Origin: Plantago elongata
Lineage: Eukaryota > Streptophyta > Magnoliopsida > Lamiales > Plantaginaceae
Direction of reading: 5' to 3'
Assembly (NCBI GenBank): GCA_036897095.1
Contig: JAYMSP010000141.1
Location: 1 to 64,000, forward strand
DNA: 64,000 nt
A program made the translations under genes and the position numbers. Below, in pieces: positions 54,131 through 64,000 of this stretch (positions within the stretch are counted from its first letter, which is position 1; each line of letters opens with the position of its first letter). The notes under the pieces are model-generated. The model saw only the letters and a program-made list of their open reading frames with translations, was not told the origin of the DNA and did no database searches.

Positions 54131-54462
54131 CTCTCACATCGGAACAAGCTTTCAAAGAAAAAGAAAAAGAGAGTTGTTTTACTGGATCTTCGGCGACTGT
54201 GGTGGTGAAAGAGGCGGTGTAAAGTAAGAAGTGGGAAGGAGATGGTGGTGGTATATTTGAGAAGAAGTTTGAAGTGACTAAATAAGATGATGAGTTTTGT
54301 AAGTATAGGTAATATGTAGTTTCATAATTGTTGAAACTATTTAAATTGTTTTTAAATAAAATTTTAATGTTTAAATTATACAATTTGTCAAGTTTTGAAT
54401 AGTGTACTAACGATAGTACAGTGCGACGTAGTACTAAAATTAACCAAGCCCAAATAATTAAC

Positions 54463-54930
54463 ATGTGCTTGGCTTAAAATAGTACACCATCGCAGTGTAA
54501 TACCTTTACAAATTAGACAAGTGTCACAATTTCAATATTAAAAATTAATTTGTTAATAATTTAATTAATGAAAGTTAACTTAAAAATACAAACTAATTGA
54601 ATTTACAAAGTTTATCCTTCACAAAAAGTTAATTTACATGTCAAACTAACAATTAATCCCCAAAAACAATCTTTCTTAAAATAAATGATAACCATGAATA
54701 CCACCACACTCCGGTGAATCGTCGAAGCTTCCACCATGGGTGTGGAAGCCCCAAGCTTGGCTGCTGGCAGATCCACCATGGATATGCAGGAAGCTCGAGG
54801 TGAGCTTCCTTCCATGGCAGATTTGTCTCTGCAGCTTACTCCAGATCCGCCATGAAAGCTCACTCAAACTTCCATGGCGGATCTGCAGGAAATAAGGCAG
54901 CCGAAGCTCCGTCATCTTCATTTTAATTTT
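54463..54930. mobile_element. Partial TIR element related to its neighbour, with hairpin array 2
   Basis: The left end (CTTGGCTTAAAATAGTACAC ... CGCAGTGTAATACC) resembles the terminus of the element at 53376-54451. A second GC-rich array at about 54710-54925 repeats the vocabulary CTTCCACCATGG, GATCCACCATGG, CTTCCATGGC and GCCATGAAAGC, with an exact CTTCCAC/GTGGAAG hairpin (54728-54748). No matching right terminus is found, so it looks truncated. Confidence 0.5.
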
Positions 54931-55221
54931 TTGTTGTATAATATAAAATCATGACCAGTTAACATTACTATCAAACAACATAAATCTTCTTCTGACAACA
55001 AAATATTGTTCACATGTTCACAAATCACACTGTATGACATAGAGAAGCAGCAGAAAGTCAATCAGATTTTCTTGTTGAAACTAATCACTTCATTGCTTGT
55101 GTAATGTTACTTGTACAGGTAAACGGTTACACCTACACATTTTAACATCAAATTGAGGGCAGAGCATAATTTATGGTATACAGGACATAGAAACCGATTA
55201 CCAGTGCCTACAAATCTACAA

Positions 55222-56571
55222 TCAAGCAGCTTCCAGACTTCGTTCTTCTGACATGCGCTTTACACTAACTGGCCTTGCATCCTTGAGCTTAAGACTCGAC
55301 AAAGCTTCGCTCAATGCATCAGCTGTTTCAGAAGCTACTTCCACTCTATCAACTTCACTCTTTCTTGAGACTTCGTTCATCTCACTCTCAATTTCCAGTT
55401 CAAGTTTACTAAATTCAGCTTCCATGTCGTCATCATCCATCTCTGCATAGGCTGGAGCTGATGCCAGGGCATCATCAATCCGTTTCAAAGAATCAATATT
55501 CTCGTCAACTTCCTGCAGACACAGCTCCACTTCTTCAACATCAATCATGTTATCCTTTACTGCCCGTGAGCTGCTCTGGATAGCCTCCTTAACCTTCTTA
55601 GACGACTCAGCATCAGCAATAACACCAAGAACATTCTCCACCCGTTCCAAAAGTGCAGCACACCTTTCCCTACTCAAGTTTATCAGCTTCATTTCCTTCG
55701 CAAACTTCAACGCAACTATCCTCTTTCCAGATTTCACACAAGCTAAGGCTGATCCCTTAGCTTTCTGATACCTCTGGTCAATCAAATCAAGCTGCTGATC
55801 GAGTTTCTCCACTGTCCACGTCAAGTGCAAAACACTTAAATCCGTGTTCGTAGCAGCAGAGACCACTCCTCCCGGAGCAAGACACACTTTCACTCCCTCC
55901 ATAGAATCACTTCCACTGACTACCAGGTACTTCGCTGTACCCCTAGCCGACAAGTAATTCAAAACCGCAACACCTTCCTTCGCTCCACCGCACATTTTCT
56001 CAAACTTTCTCATAGTAATCACACAATAATCCATCCAATGACTCTCAAACAATACATCGAGCACTTGGCGTGCTTTCTCCTCCAGCACCGGCACAACAAC
56101 ATACCAATCACCAGCGAGACTACTATCATCAGAGCTACTGATTAGAAACCCTAACACTTTACGAAACAAGCTCGAGACACGAGTCGGAGAATCGGAGTTC
56201 GGAAATTGTACCAGATCGCCGGAGCGGTGCATCTCAAGGAGGACACGGGGGAGGGAGAGTGGAGTGAGGCCACCGGAGCGGCGGAACCAGATGGAGGAGA
56301 CGGTGGAAGGTTGGATGATGAAAATGTTGAGGTGGCGACAGGTTTTGAGGATTAGGTCGCGCCAAAAGAGGTAGAGTGGCTCCCAATCGGACCTCTGGCC
56401 GCTGAGGGCTTTGAATCGGGCGCGAATTTTGACGTCGTCGTTCCAATCAGCCACCGAGTTTTGTACGAAGTCCGCCACAGCCGCTGATTCATCGATTTCG
56501 GCTTTCACTGTCTTCTCATCCGCCATTATTGCCGATGGATGATGATCCTGGTGACCTATTGCGCTGTACAA
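55222..56571 (-). CDS. CHMP7-like ESCRT-III (SNF7 family) protein
   Basis: Single-exon gene. ATGs at 56571 (449 residues) and 56526 (MADEKTVKAEID, 434 residues) are in frame; the second is the likelier start, since the first fifteen residues look unconserved. The N-terminal half has winged-helix-type segments (FWRDLILKTCRHLNIFII, PLSLPRVLLEMHRSGDLVQF), and the C-terminal half, from about residue 245, is a coiled-coil SNF7 domain (HLTWTVEKLDQQLDLIDQRY, KFAKEMKLINLSRERCAALL, VEEVELCLQEVDENIDSL, DDDMEAEFSKLELEIE). This order is that of CHMP7, which acts in ESCRT-III membrane remodelling at the nuclear envelope and endosomes. Plant members are annotated as SNF7 family proteins; the exact role in plants is inferred from homologues. 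Confidence 0.82.
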   Translation of the reverse strand: MYSAIGHQDHHPSAIMADEKTVKAEIDESAAVADFVQNSVADWNDDVKIRARFKALSGQRSDWEPLYLFWRDLILKTCRHLNIFIIQPSTVSSIWFRRSGGLTPLSLPRVLLEMHRSGDLVQFPNSDSPTRVSSLFRKVLGFLISSSDDSSLAGDWYVVVPVLEEKARQVLDVLFESHWMDYCVITMRKFEKMCGGAKEGVAVLNYLSARGTAKYLVVSGSDSMEGVKVCLAPGGVVSAATNTDLSVLHLTWTVEKLDQQLDLIDQRYQKAKGSALACVKSGKRIVALKFAKEMKLINLSRERCAALLERVENVLGVIADAESSKKVKEAIQSSSRAVKDNMIDVEEVELCLQEVDENIDSLKRIDDALASAPAYAEMDDDDMEAEFSKLELEIESEMNEVSRKSEVDRVEVASETADALSEALSSLKLKDARPVSVKRMSEERSLEAA

Positions 56572-59189
56572 ACTTTGCCTGGATTTTCAAAATCCTAGAT
56601 TTATATGTTCTGGAGGAGTTTGTTGAAATTTTCCATAAAGGAGGTTTGCACTTTGCACTAAGAAATTATAAATAAATTTTTGGTGTGTCGGAGTTATACT
56701 AATATGTTACTACCTTATTGTTTGGCATAGTATTAAAATTTTTAATTTTCTATTAAAAATACAATGAATAAACATTTTATATCCTTTTATTTTTAGATTT
56801 GAGTTATATTTGAGGTCAGATTTTGAATAAAAATATTTTATAATCCTTATGCAAGCATGACTACACCTTCTAAATGCATAAATAACAATAACATTAATGA
56901 ATTACCATTAAAACTTTATTGAAGCACGATCACACCATATGAATACATAAACACCAACAAAAATGATGAGCATTAAATTCAAAGAAAACATAGTAGATAT
57001 TGTTGAGGTCATAGGATATATATGTGAGATCATAGTACATATGCGTGAGAACATAGAAAATACAATTAAAAAACAGAATGCAAAATAATATGTAGAAAAA
57101 CATAGCACAAAACGACTGTCAAGTTTTGAATGAAAACATAGGTATTATTCTTGAGAACATAGGTAATATTCTTGAGAACATAGCATAAACATAATAAACA
57201 TAAATACGTTTTACCTTTTTTTTCTTCAAATTTGAATTGATATTTGAGATCAGATCTTAAATAAAAACAATCTATAATCCTTATGCAAGTATGACTACAC
57301 CTTCTAAATGCATAAACAACAATAACATCAATGAATTGCCATTAAAACTCTAAAGTATAGATTCATAGATCTCTAGATCAACAATGTACGTAAACAACAA
57401 TGTACATGACTCGTAGTTTCAGTAGTTGTAGCTATTTCTGGCATCAACGAACAACAAGGAATGTAAACAATATGTAACTATCGATGCAAACATGAAAAAA
57501 ACGATGAAAATAGTTAGGAAAAAGAGAAAAACCTTCGATTTCGATCGCATTTTTGGCTAAATTTGACAATGTATGTTGTTGGACCTTAGTTGGGAGAGAT
57601 ATCAACGATTTTTTATTGGAAAATTAGGTTGATATCGGTTGTTTCTTATCAAGTTGCTGGCCTTGGTTGGGAGAGAGTTTTTTTAGAGAAAGAAAATTTG
57701 AGCTGAGATTTTTTGCATTATGATGCGTAATGAAGCTGAAAATCAGGTTATAACAAATGATATATGGATCCATTTTCGAATATTCAGTTGTTGGACTTTG
57801 GTTGGGTAGCTTTTAGTAACTTATTTTTGTTTGGGGTTAGTTTATAATATTATAAACTTATGTTTCTATGTCCCTATCTAAAAGTTGTTTCTATGAAACT
57901 CACTCATTTCATTAATAACATAGATGTTTTAATTAATAATATATATTATATTATTGGTAACATTTCATTTACCATGAGACTTTGTGCACTACAAATTAAG
58001 AAAATAAACCATCAATAATGTAGAGAATGGGGGTTGAACTTGCACCAATATCTATATCGTAACTTTTCTGTTCTACTACAAAAATCAAGTGACCGTTTGA
58101 ATTAGAATTCCAATTCAATTACAATTGAGGTTTCCTCCATTTATGTTTAACATGCAACTATATTTCAGTATTTATTTGTTTCTTCATAATTAAATTAAAC
58201 TCAATTCTTTAATTCAACTACAAATTATTCACTATTCATCAATTCACCACTACAATTTAATCACTATTCATTATTTTTTCACTATACAACTACAATTTTA
58301 TATTAAATATTAATTCTAACAAATCAATTACAATTTAACCAGTAATTCATTATTAATTAATTCACACCCTGTTCAAGCAAATTCAACGATAATTTGATAC
58401 CGAACCACCACCAAACTTATCTAATGGTGCCATTATGTATTAACAGTTCAATACATACATATCTGACTTATATGTCGTACTACACTACTGCTCAAATTGG
58501 TTTGGTGCTTTCAAGTTTAAAGCAACTGTATTCAATTAAAATATTCAACACGTTAGCACCAGTGAAAGATAACTCTGCATGAGTGGAAGAGAGACCGTCT
58601 ATACGCATCTCTTTGCAAAGGTCTCATCGATTTTGATTTGGAGGCAAGCAAGGCCTTTACAAATTCAAATATTTTTCTTTATGACAGTGAAAACTCAGCA
58701 ACTCTCAACTGTTCAACATTGGCAAATGCTGCTATAGCTTATTTGCCTACCCGTGTTGTGGATGAAAATATGGAAGCTCTCAGATCTGTGTAATCAATTA
58801 TGAAAGTCGTTCCATATATGCAAAATAGATCATCAACGCCATTTCATTTTTCAGATAGATGTTTTAGCAGAGTATACAGCAAGCAGTTCAGGTGTAAGGT
58901 TCATCGAGACTGCAAGTCTGCAAGTAATCAAGAAAGGCAACGACAGCCCAAGGAGCAACATTTGGCCAACTCAGAATGAACAATTTTTGGGGGCCATGTC
59001 AGAATCCACACATACTTGTAAGAAAATTGTGACTGAAGGGCTGATGAGCTATAACTTGATTAATGGATACATATTTATTCTCTTGTCAGTATGGATGCAC
59101 AGAGTTAACAAAGCTCTATGGTGTCCTAAAGATAAAAACTGGTAATGGGATTGTTCAGATCTTGGGGACTGGGCTTGTCGAGAATTACT
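56572..59189. other. AT-rich intergenic region with direct repeats
   Basis: Holds the CHMP7-like promoter, a direct repeat pair (56796-56915 and 57229-57350), three imperfect copies of a GTTGTTGGACYTTRGTTGGG phrase (near 57575, 57650 and 57786), and from about 58610 a stretch of higher complexity with short open pieces (for example SENSATLNCSTLANAAIAYL then PTRVVDEN) that I cannot assign. No intact gene seen. Confidence 0.5.
56796..57350 (+). repeat. Direct repeat pair of about 120 bp
   Basis: Copy 1 (56796-56915) and copy 2 (57229-57350) share TATAATCCTTATGCAAG, ATGACTACACCTTCTAAATG and the following CATAAAYAACAATAACATYAATGAATT, with scattered differences. The 310 bases between contain several TTGAGAACATAG phrases. 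Origin unknown. Confidence 0.8.
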
Positions 59190-62109
59190 TTAGGAAGTAA
59201 CTCCGAAAGGAAGAAGAGCTGCGGAAACGATCCTGCCTTCTTCATTCAGTATGTTGTAAGTAGTTGCTGCATTTCTCTGCACACGACATTAAAACAACGT
59301 ATCCGACAGATTTTAGACAGAAGATGTTGTCCAAAGCTGCTTGAAGCAGAAAACTAATAGTAATACAATACAAGGCCATGTAGACTGATGGTTGGATAAA
59401 AAGCGTTACCATTTCAATGTGTTTAATAAGTGTTGAATACAAATATTACAACTACTGAACCACATGCATAACATTCTCTTATTATAATATTATTTCATAT
59501 AACATTCACTGTCTCCAAAATAGAATCCCATGTATAGTCAGAAATATATAAATGGGTGATCATGCACTCATCTCATAAGAATAATCAATCAAGTATACTT
59601 CACTTGATAAGAATGAGTTCTCTTTCTTTCCAATTTTTTTAAGAGAAAAAAAATTCCACTGGTTGAGGATAGCGTAAGGGATAGGATTGGATGCCTTGTC
59701 CCGAACAACAAAAATTCAGATCCAAATCTACTCTCCAGAATTTTCAGATCCAAATCTACTCTACGGAGTCAGGCAACACGTTGTGGAAGAGGTTAAGTAC
59801 TTACAGAGTCAACTGCTTCAATTTTAATGCCAAGTGATCGAGTGAATCCACGAACTTCAGGATTTATAGGCTGTATGGACCTTCCACATCCGATAACTAG
59901 AATCTCTGCAATAAAGACATGTCGAGTTAGCTCCAAAAATAAAGGATTGTAGAAGTGAATGATTGGATTAGGTTAAATTGCTCGCTTACTTATGACACTT
60001 GTGGGTAATGTTTTAACACATGGAATTTTGGAATGGAAGGGCCTTAATCAAGGAGACCGAGAAAATTTACTGAGAAACAAAGTGATTGTTCAATTTCAAC
60101 AACAAATGTATTGGCACAAACAATAAAATGCACTCCCTAGGTAAAAAGTTAAAGTAATGATAAGATACTAAAAACGTGGGAAAATGTATAGTTTTAGTGA
60201 CAAAATGTATAATTTGTGTGTAAAGTTAAGTTTGTCTATTATTGGTTGGGTGTGGGGAAACTTTCTTTATATTAATGTATGAAGTTGTGTGGGACAGCTA
60301 AAAATGGACAAATGTGTGAACGGGACGAAGGGAGCATTCTTTTGCAAAATTAAAAAATCTATCATTGTCTGGGAATTAATACTAGATTAGTGAACTAATT
60401 ATATGATAAAGACACATTTCAGGAAGAGAAAAAAAGAAAAGAGTCAGAATATGACATGAAGTAATGGAATACATGTCCATTTACTGGAGTACCGGTAAAG
60501 CATTAAGCATATGTAGCCACTCCGAAGTTATCGAACTTCTAACCTGGTATAGGCCGCACATTCCGAAAGATAGATAAGCTGCAAAAATCAAGAGATCAAA
60601 GCAGGGTTTAAGAGAATTTCATAACATATACCAGTTCTTGAACAAATATACATGACTACCGAGTTTAAGCACCATAAATAACTCCACAATTTATATTGCA
60701 AAAAAAATAAAAAAATGTACTACATGCTTAAAGATAGATCCTAACTTGAACAACTAGGCTAGTTTTCTATTGGTATAGATACAGTATATTCTCCAGGAAC
60801 CAAAAGCATTCAGCACTTAAGTTTATGAGTAGTTGAACAATAAGAATGCACCTTTTAATCTGTATCATTTATTAAACCTGACACCTCATAAGCATATCGG
60901 AAAAATGGTGAAACATACGAGAAAGGAAAAGGGAACAAAAGAATCTCATGCTATCCACTGTCCAGTTCACTCTATAATCGCAGAGTCATATATCATACCA
61001 AGATGCACGATAGCGATCCTAAAAGTTGCATTAGACCACTTAACAAGCACACCATTATTCAACTTTCCAGAATCAAAATTAAGAACCAATCCAATCCACT
61101 TACCTTTCAACAGTAATCTCAGATAACTTCTTGGGAGACCAAGACATTAGAAAATTCCCTGCACAAATCAAGCTACCTTCATACCTAACTCCATTTACTG
61201 TAAACCCTGTGTCATCATACCTTGAAAAAAGCAGAAAGGTACATAAAATCAGTCACTCGAAGAATTCATGGAGCATAAATTCGACACAATTATTCTTCGT
61301 AACAAAGCCCTTAATCACACAGTCTGCAAACTGTAAGTAGTGATCCTTAGACTACCAAAAACATATGAGCTATGTTATTTACAGATAACTGGTTTAAAGA
61401 AGACTAAACAAATAATGCACAATCAAAGGCAAAGTCATAAACCTATCATCTTCCCAAGGTCGGTATTCCCATTCCATGGATACAATATATTCTAGAGCTG
61501 AACCATCCTTGCAGCCAGGTCACAACTCCCACGCAAATGTTTCAAATTACCAAGGCAATGCAGCAGAGGCAATGCAACTATGTACCACTCTAGACCCTGA
61601 CTTACGCATAATACATATATGGATCACCTATCGATTCAATTCAATTCAACTGCACTCAGATCACTCACGAACAAACACAATAGGTATACCGGACTTAAGA
61701 CTTCAGAAAACCGGAAAACGAGGCTATAATTCAACTCATTCATTATATCATCACTACGCAAATACAACAATTGAACGAACAAATGTCTAAACTGCTTCTG
61801 ACATTGGAGTACTAAATATACCTAGCAAGTTTAAGCACAAATTCTAGAGCCTAAGGATAAAACCTAATTCAATCATTGAGGATATCGATTCATATCTAAA
61901 TCAAAAGCAGAGGAATTGAAGAGTACAAATAATTACCCTTGGAATCGGAGCTGGTCATCAGGAACATTACCAATGAGATTGATCTGATCGTAGAGAGAGA
62001 ATGCTCTCCGAAGCGACGGAAGCGCCGTATGGTGTCTCGGTGCCACTTCGTTCCGAAGTGTTCGCATCAGCGTCGGCAACACCGCCACTGCTCTTTGTCG
62101 GGCCGCCAT
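59190..62109 (-). CDS. NDUFAF3-like complex I assembly factor (Mth938 domain)
   Basis: Five exons: 61937-62109, 61104-61220, 60544-60578, 59805-59905 and 59190-59276, together 513 nt or 170 residues, all GT-AG and in phase. Human NDUFAF3 is a mitochondrial inner-membrane-associated factor for early complex I assembly; plant homologues share the Mth938 (DUF498) fold. The N-terminus (MAARQRAVAVLPTLMRTLRN, then RRAF) is Arg-rich and suits a mitochondrial presequence. The core has FTVNGVRYEGSLICAGNFLM, the 35-nt exon giving LSIFRNVRPIP, then EILVIGCGRSIQPINPEVRG, and the end reads VDSRNAATTYNILNEEGRIV then SAALLPFGVTS. Open frames on the + strand over the last exon and in the large introns are shadows. 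The long second intron (60579-61103) and third intron hold a Stowaway-like MITE and no other gene. Confidence 0.88.
60130..60337. mobile_element. Stowaway-like MITE in an intron of the NDUFAF3-like gene
   Basis: The left end CACTCCCTAGGTAAAAAGT and the reverse complement of the right end, TGCTCCCTTCGTCCCG, are loosely inverted CTCCCT-type termini about 208 bp apart, with AT-rich sequence between. It lies in the intron between exons 3 and 4. No coding capacity. Confidence 0.55.
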
Positions 62110-62864
62110 TTCGGTGTTTCTGCCGGTTTCCGGTGAGGTGAGCTGAACAATGGTGAGACGATGGCCGATTTTTTATAAAGCGTCTCTTAACCAGTAACGA
62201 TTCATGATGAAATATGAGTGAAGAAAAAAGGTGGTAAAATGCGACCCTGTTACATTTGTCCCTTTGTCACAAATGTTTTTAAGGGAAATTCTTCAACTAT
62301 AGACGATTTAGTTTTTAACACTATCAAGTTGTTTAGATAGCAATTAAAATTAAGAAAATTACGTTAAAAAAAAGTGAGTTTAACCAAGTTAACGTGATTA
62401 TGATGTGATGTTAAATACTCCCTGTGTGTTCAGTATATACTCCATTGCTTTACAAGATATGTAATCGTTGTGGCTTATGTAGTGTTCATCACAACTCTAC
62501 TAAAAACTGGTCCCAAATCGGATTTAAATTTATGATTTTGAACAACAAAAATGTCAGTGTAGGTACATCAACATTAACCAAAAGAACTTTTACCTCAATA
62601 TATATATAACCATACTCATGGCCAGGAATCCATTGTTGTAAAATTTACAAATACTCTCAAATAACTGCAATCAGTAGCAGTGTGTTCTAAAGGAAAGACC
62701 TTATTTCTAATATGCCTAACAACTATAATCACAAAACAGAGTTGTCAAATTTTTCGCAACAAATACAACCTCACTTGCAGTGATCCGTATTGAAAATTTC
62801 CCAAAAAAAAAGACTCAAGAGTGTCCTTCCTCCAATGTGCAAAAAGCCAAAAAATACAAATAAC
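62110..62864. other. Intergenic region between NDUFAF3-like and COX10 genes
   Basis: Promoter of the NDUFAF3-like gene and 3'UTR of COX10. No gene seen. Confidence 0.55.
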
Positions 62865-63672
62865 TTAGTAGTCAGCGTATGAAGGAACAGGCAAGAATGG
62901 AAATGGTGCAACAGAGGCATATGCTACAGGTGACCGTGGTTGACGTTTTCTGTTTTCTCGACTAGTAGAATTCTCAGTGAGCATGGTATCCGGGGATGAC
63001 AGATTAAGAAATGAATCTGAGTTATCCATGGTCAAAGTCTGCTCATTATCAGATATACGGTGAATCAGAAGTCCGCCCATGAATACAGGAAGATACAGAA
63101 GGCTAGCATGAAACATTCTTCGGGCAGTTTGTGTCGAACGGTTCAGGTAAAATGAAGCTGCGGTGGAGCTGATTGCAAGAGCCAGAAGTGTTGACTCTGC
63201 ACAGAACCAGCCAGAAGTTATACCCCCTGCAGAGAACGGTTTGGTATCATTAGCAATTGCATACATATTGAAGACAAGATAGAGAAATGATATATTCTAT
63301 AATATAGTTTCTAAAGCGTGGTAACTAAGATAGGCTTATTAGTCCTTGTGGCTTTATTCCTCAATATCACCTATTATGTCGTAACAAATGCAGTCACAGG
63401 CAAGCTATGAATGCACTTGACTTGACTTCATCCATGTATAAGTAATAGATAGACCTTGTACAGGTCACAATTTTCAGAGTATGTTGTTCCCGAAAGTAAT
63501 TAAGCAACGGGGATGATCTCGTATTCCAAAGAAAACATGTAAATGATCAGCCAAGTTGATGCATAGCAACTCACAGTCATAAGCTAGGTAACCCAGTGGA
63601 AGCAGATATATGCAGTTCCTTAATGCAACCAAGGCTGTTCTGCGACCAGAAGCATCACCAAGAGATAACATC
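62865..63672 (-). CDS. COX10: COX10, protoheme IX farnesyltransferase (3' end, partial)
   Basis: Heme O synthase of the mitochondrial inner membrane, UbiA prenyltransferase family; it farnesylates heme b on the way to the heme a of cytochrome c oxidase. Two exons are in the window: 63575-63672 and 62865-63226; upstream exons lie beyond the right edge, and 63673-64000 appears to be intron. They read RMLSLGDASGRRTALVALRN, then CIYLLPLGYLAYD, Trp (codon split by the intron), GITSGWFCAESTLLALAIS, the membrane segment STAASFYL, and RRMFHASLLYLPVFMGGLLI, followed by an unconserved tail of about 60 residues ending VPSYADY. Hydrophobic helices and the MFHASLLYLP motif are as in other plant COX10 proteins. 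Junction: GAC T|GTGAGT and CTGCAG|GG GGT. Confidence 0.87.
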
Positions 63673-64000
63673 CTGTACCTACATTTTCGAAATTTAAATT
63701 GAAGTGCTCAGGAGAAAGAAATACAGGATTTCAATACATGGAATGAGTAAAAATCTATAATATCACGATTCACGAGTCTTTGACGACTCTTCAATTTTAA
63801 TTGTAGATGCAATCCAATGCCAACTTGAATTTATCTCCCATTCCAAAACAAACCAAGTAGTACGACACAATTGTTAAAGTTTAATGAAAACTAGTCATAT
63901 AAGGACATATGTACAATGGCCAAACAGATTTACGAAGACGACTTTCTATTCTGCAGAATGTGAGTCGGGTCCAATTCCAGCTTTAACATAACCAAGTATT

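Larger units (their letters stand above)
53376..54451. mobile_element. Non-autonomous TIR element with internal tandem repeat and hairpin array
   Basis: The left end starts GGGCATGGCTACTAATATTA and continues to CACTGTACTAATGATAGTAC. The reverse complement of the right end starts GGGCTTGGTTAATTTTAGTA and continues to CACTGTACTATCGTTAGTAC, an inverted terminus of about 48 bp with roughly three quarters identity. Inside are two direct repeats of about 200 bp (53446-53640 and 53648-53840), then a GC-rich array of CCATGG-centred hairpins (53870-54130). Flanking TTA on the left is not matched clearly on the right, so the superfamily is uncertain (Harbinger-like possible). No transposase. Confidence 0.65.
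52863..55221. other. Intergenic region with two hairpin-rich TIR elements
   Basis: Promoter of the ADP-glucose phosphorylase gene, then TIR element 1 (53376-54451), a partial related element 2 (about 54463-54930), then the 3' flank of the CHMP7-like gene. Open frames across the hairpin arrays are low-complexity and have no family features. Confidence 0.6.

Noticed and set aside
59145-59357. Plus-strand open frame over the NDUFAF3-like last exon
   Set aside because: The minus strand carries the conserved NILNEEGR...LLPFG end with correct splice sites.
60833-61790. Several plus-strand open frames of 70-104 codons
   Set aside because: They fall in introns or antisense to exon 2 of the NDUFAF3-like gene and show no family pattern.

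Overview
The window is nuclear DNA of a flowering plant, most likely a core eudicot. It has AT-rich intergenic stretches, genes split by short GT-AG introns, plant-only gene families (a CER1-type wax enzyme, coiled-coil NB-LRR resistance genes, a BPG2-type chloroplast GTPase) and Stowaway/Harbinger-like MITEs. The style of the NB-LRR proteins suggests an asterid, but that is an inference. Exon boundaries were read by eye from splice sites and reading-frame continuity. In every multi-exon gene that lies whole in the window, the exons add up to an open frame.

Layout. 1-76: first codons of a minus-strand Cys-containing protein that leaves the window. 77-6250: AT-rich intergenic DNA with two long G runs, a fold-back repeat and a Harbinger-like MITE. 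6250-10181 (+): intact UMP-CMP kinase with a 5'UTR intron and a Stowaway MITE in its first coding intron. 12021-27913 (+): three tandem CC-NB-ARC-LRR (CNL) genes in one orientation. Only the middle one is intact. The first has two in-frame stops and the third has a frameshifted LRR end. In front of the second and third genes lie decayed, intron-containing copies of the 5' half of the UMP-CMP kinase gene, so the cluster grew by duplication of a kinase-plus-CNL unit.

28752-29729 (-): organellar uL18 (L18p/L5e) protein. 30818-35157 (-): nine-exon CER1-type alkane-forming enzyme. 35158-42277: about 7 kb without a recognisable gene, holding MITEs, a perfect 94-bp palindrome and an array of hairpins. 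42278-46303 (-): eleven-exon eIF3b. 47752-50392 (+): BPG2-like circularly permuted GTPase with one GC-AG intron. 50944-52862 (-): ADP-glucose phosphorylase / GalT-like HIT protein. 52863-55221: two neighbouring related TIR elements rich in CCATGG-centred hairpins. 55222-56526 or 56571 (-): CHMP7-like ESCRT-III protein. 59190-62109 (-): five-exon NDUFAF3-like (Mth938 domain) protein. 62865-64000 (-): the last two exons of COX10 (heme O synthase).

The single-copy genes are housekeeping or organelle-related (nucleotide salvage, translation, chloroplast ribosome biogenesis, complex I and complex IV assembly, ESCRT) plus one cuticle-wax gene; they do not form a pathway. The accessory part is the CNL cluster with its kinase relics and the hairpin-rich non-autonomous elements. 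No retrovirus-like element, CRISPR array or tRNA/rRNA gene was recognised.
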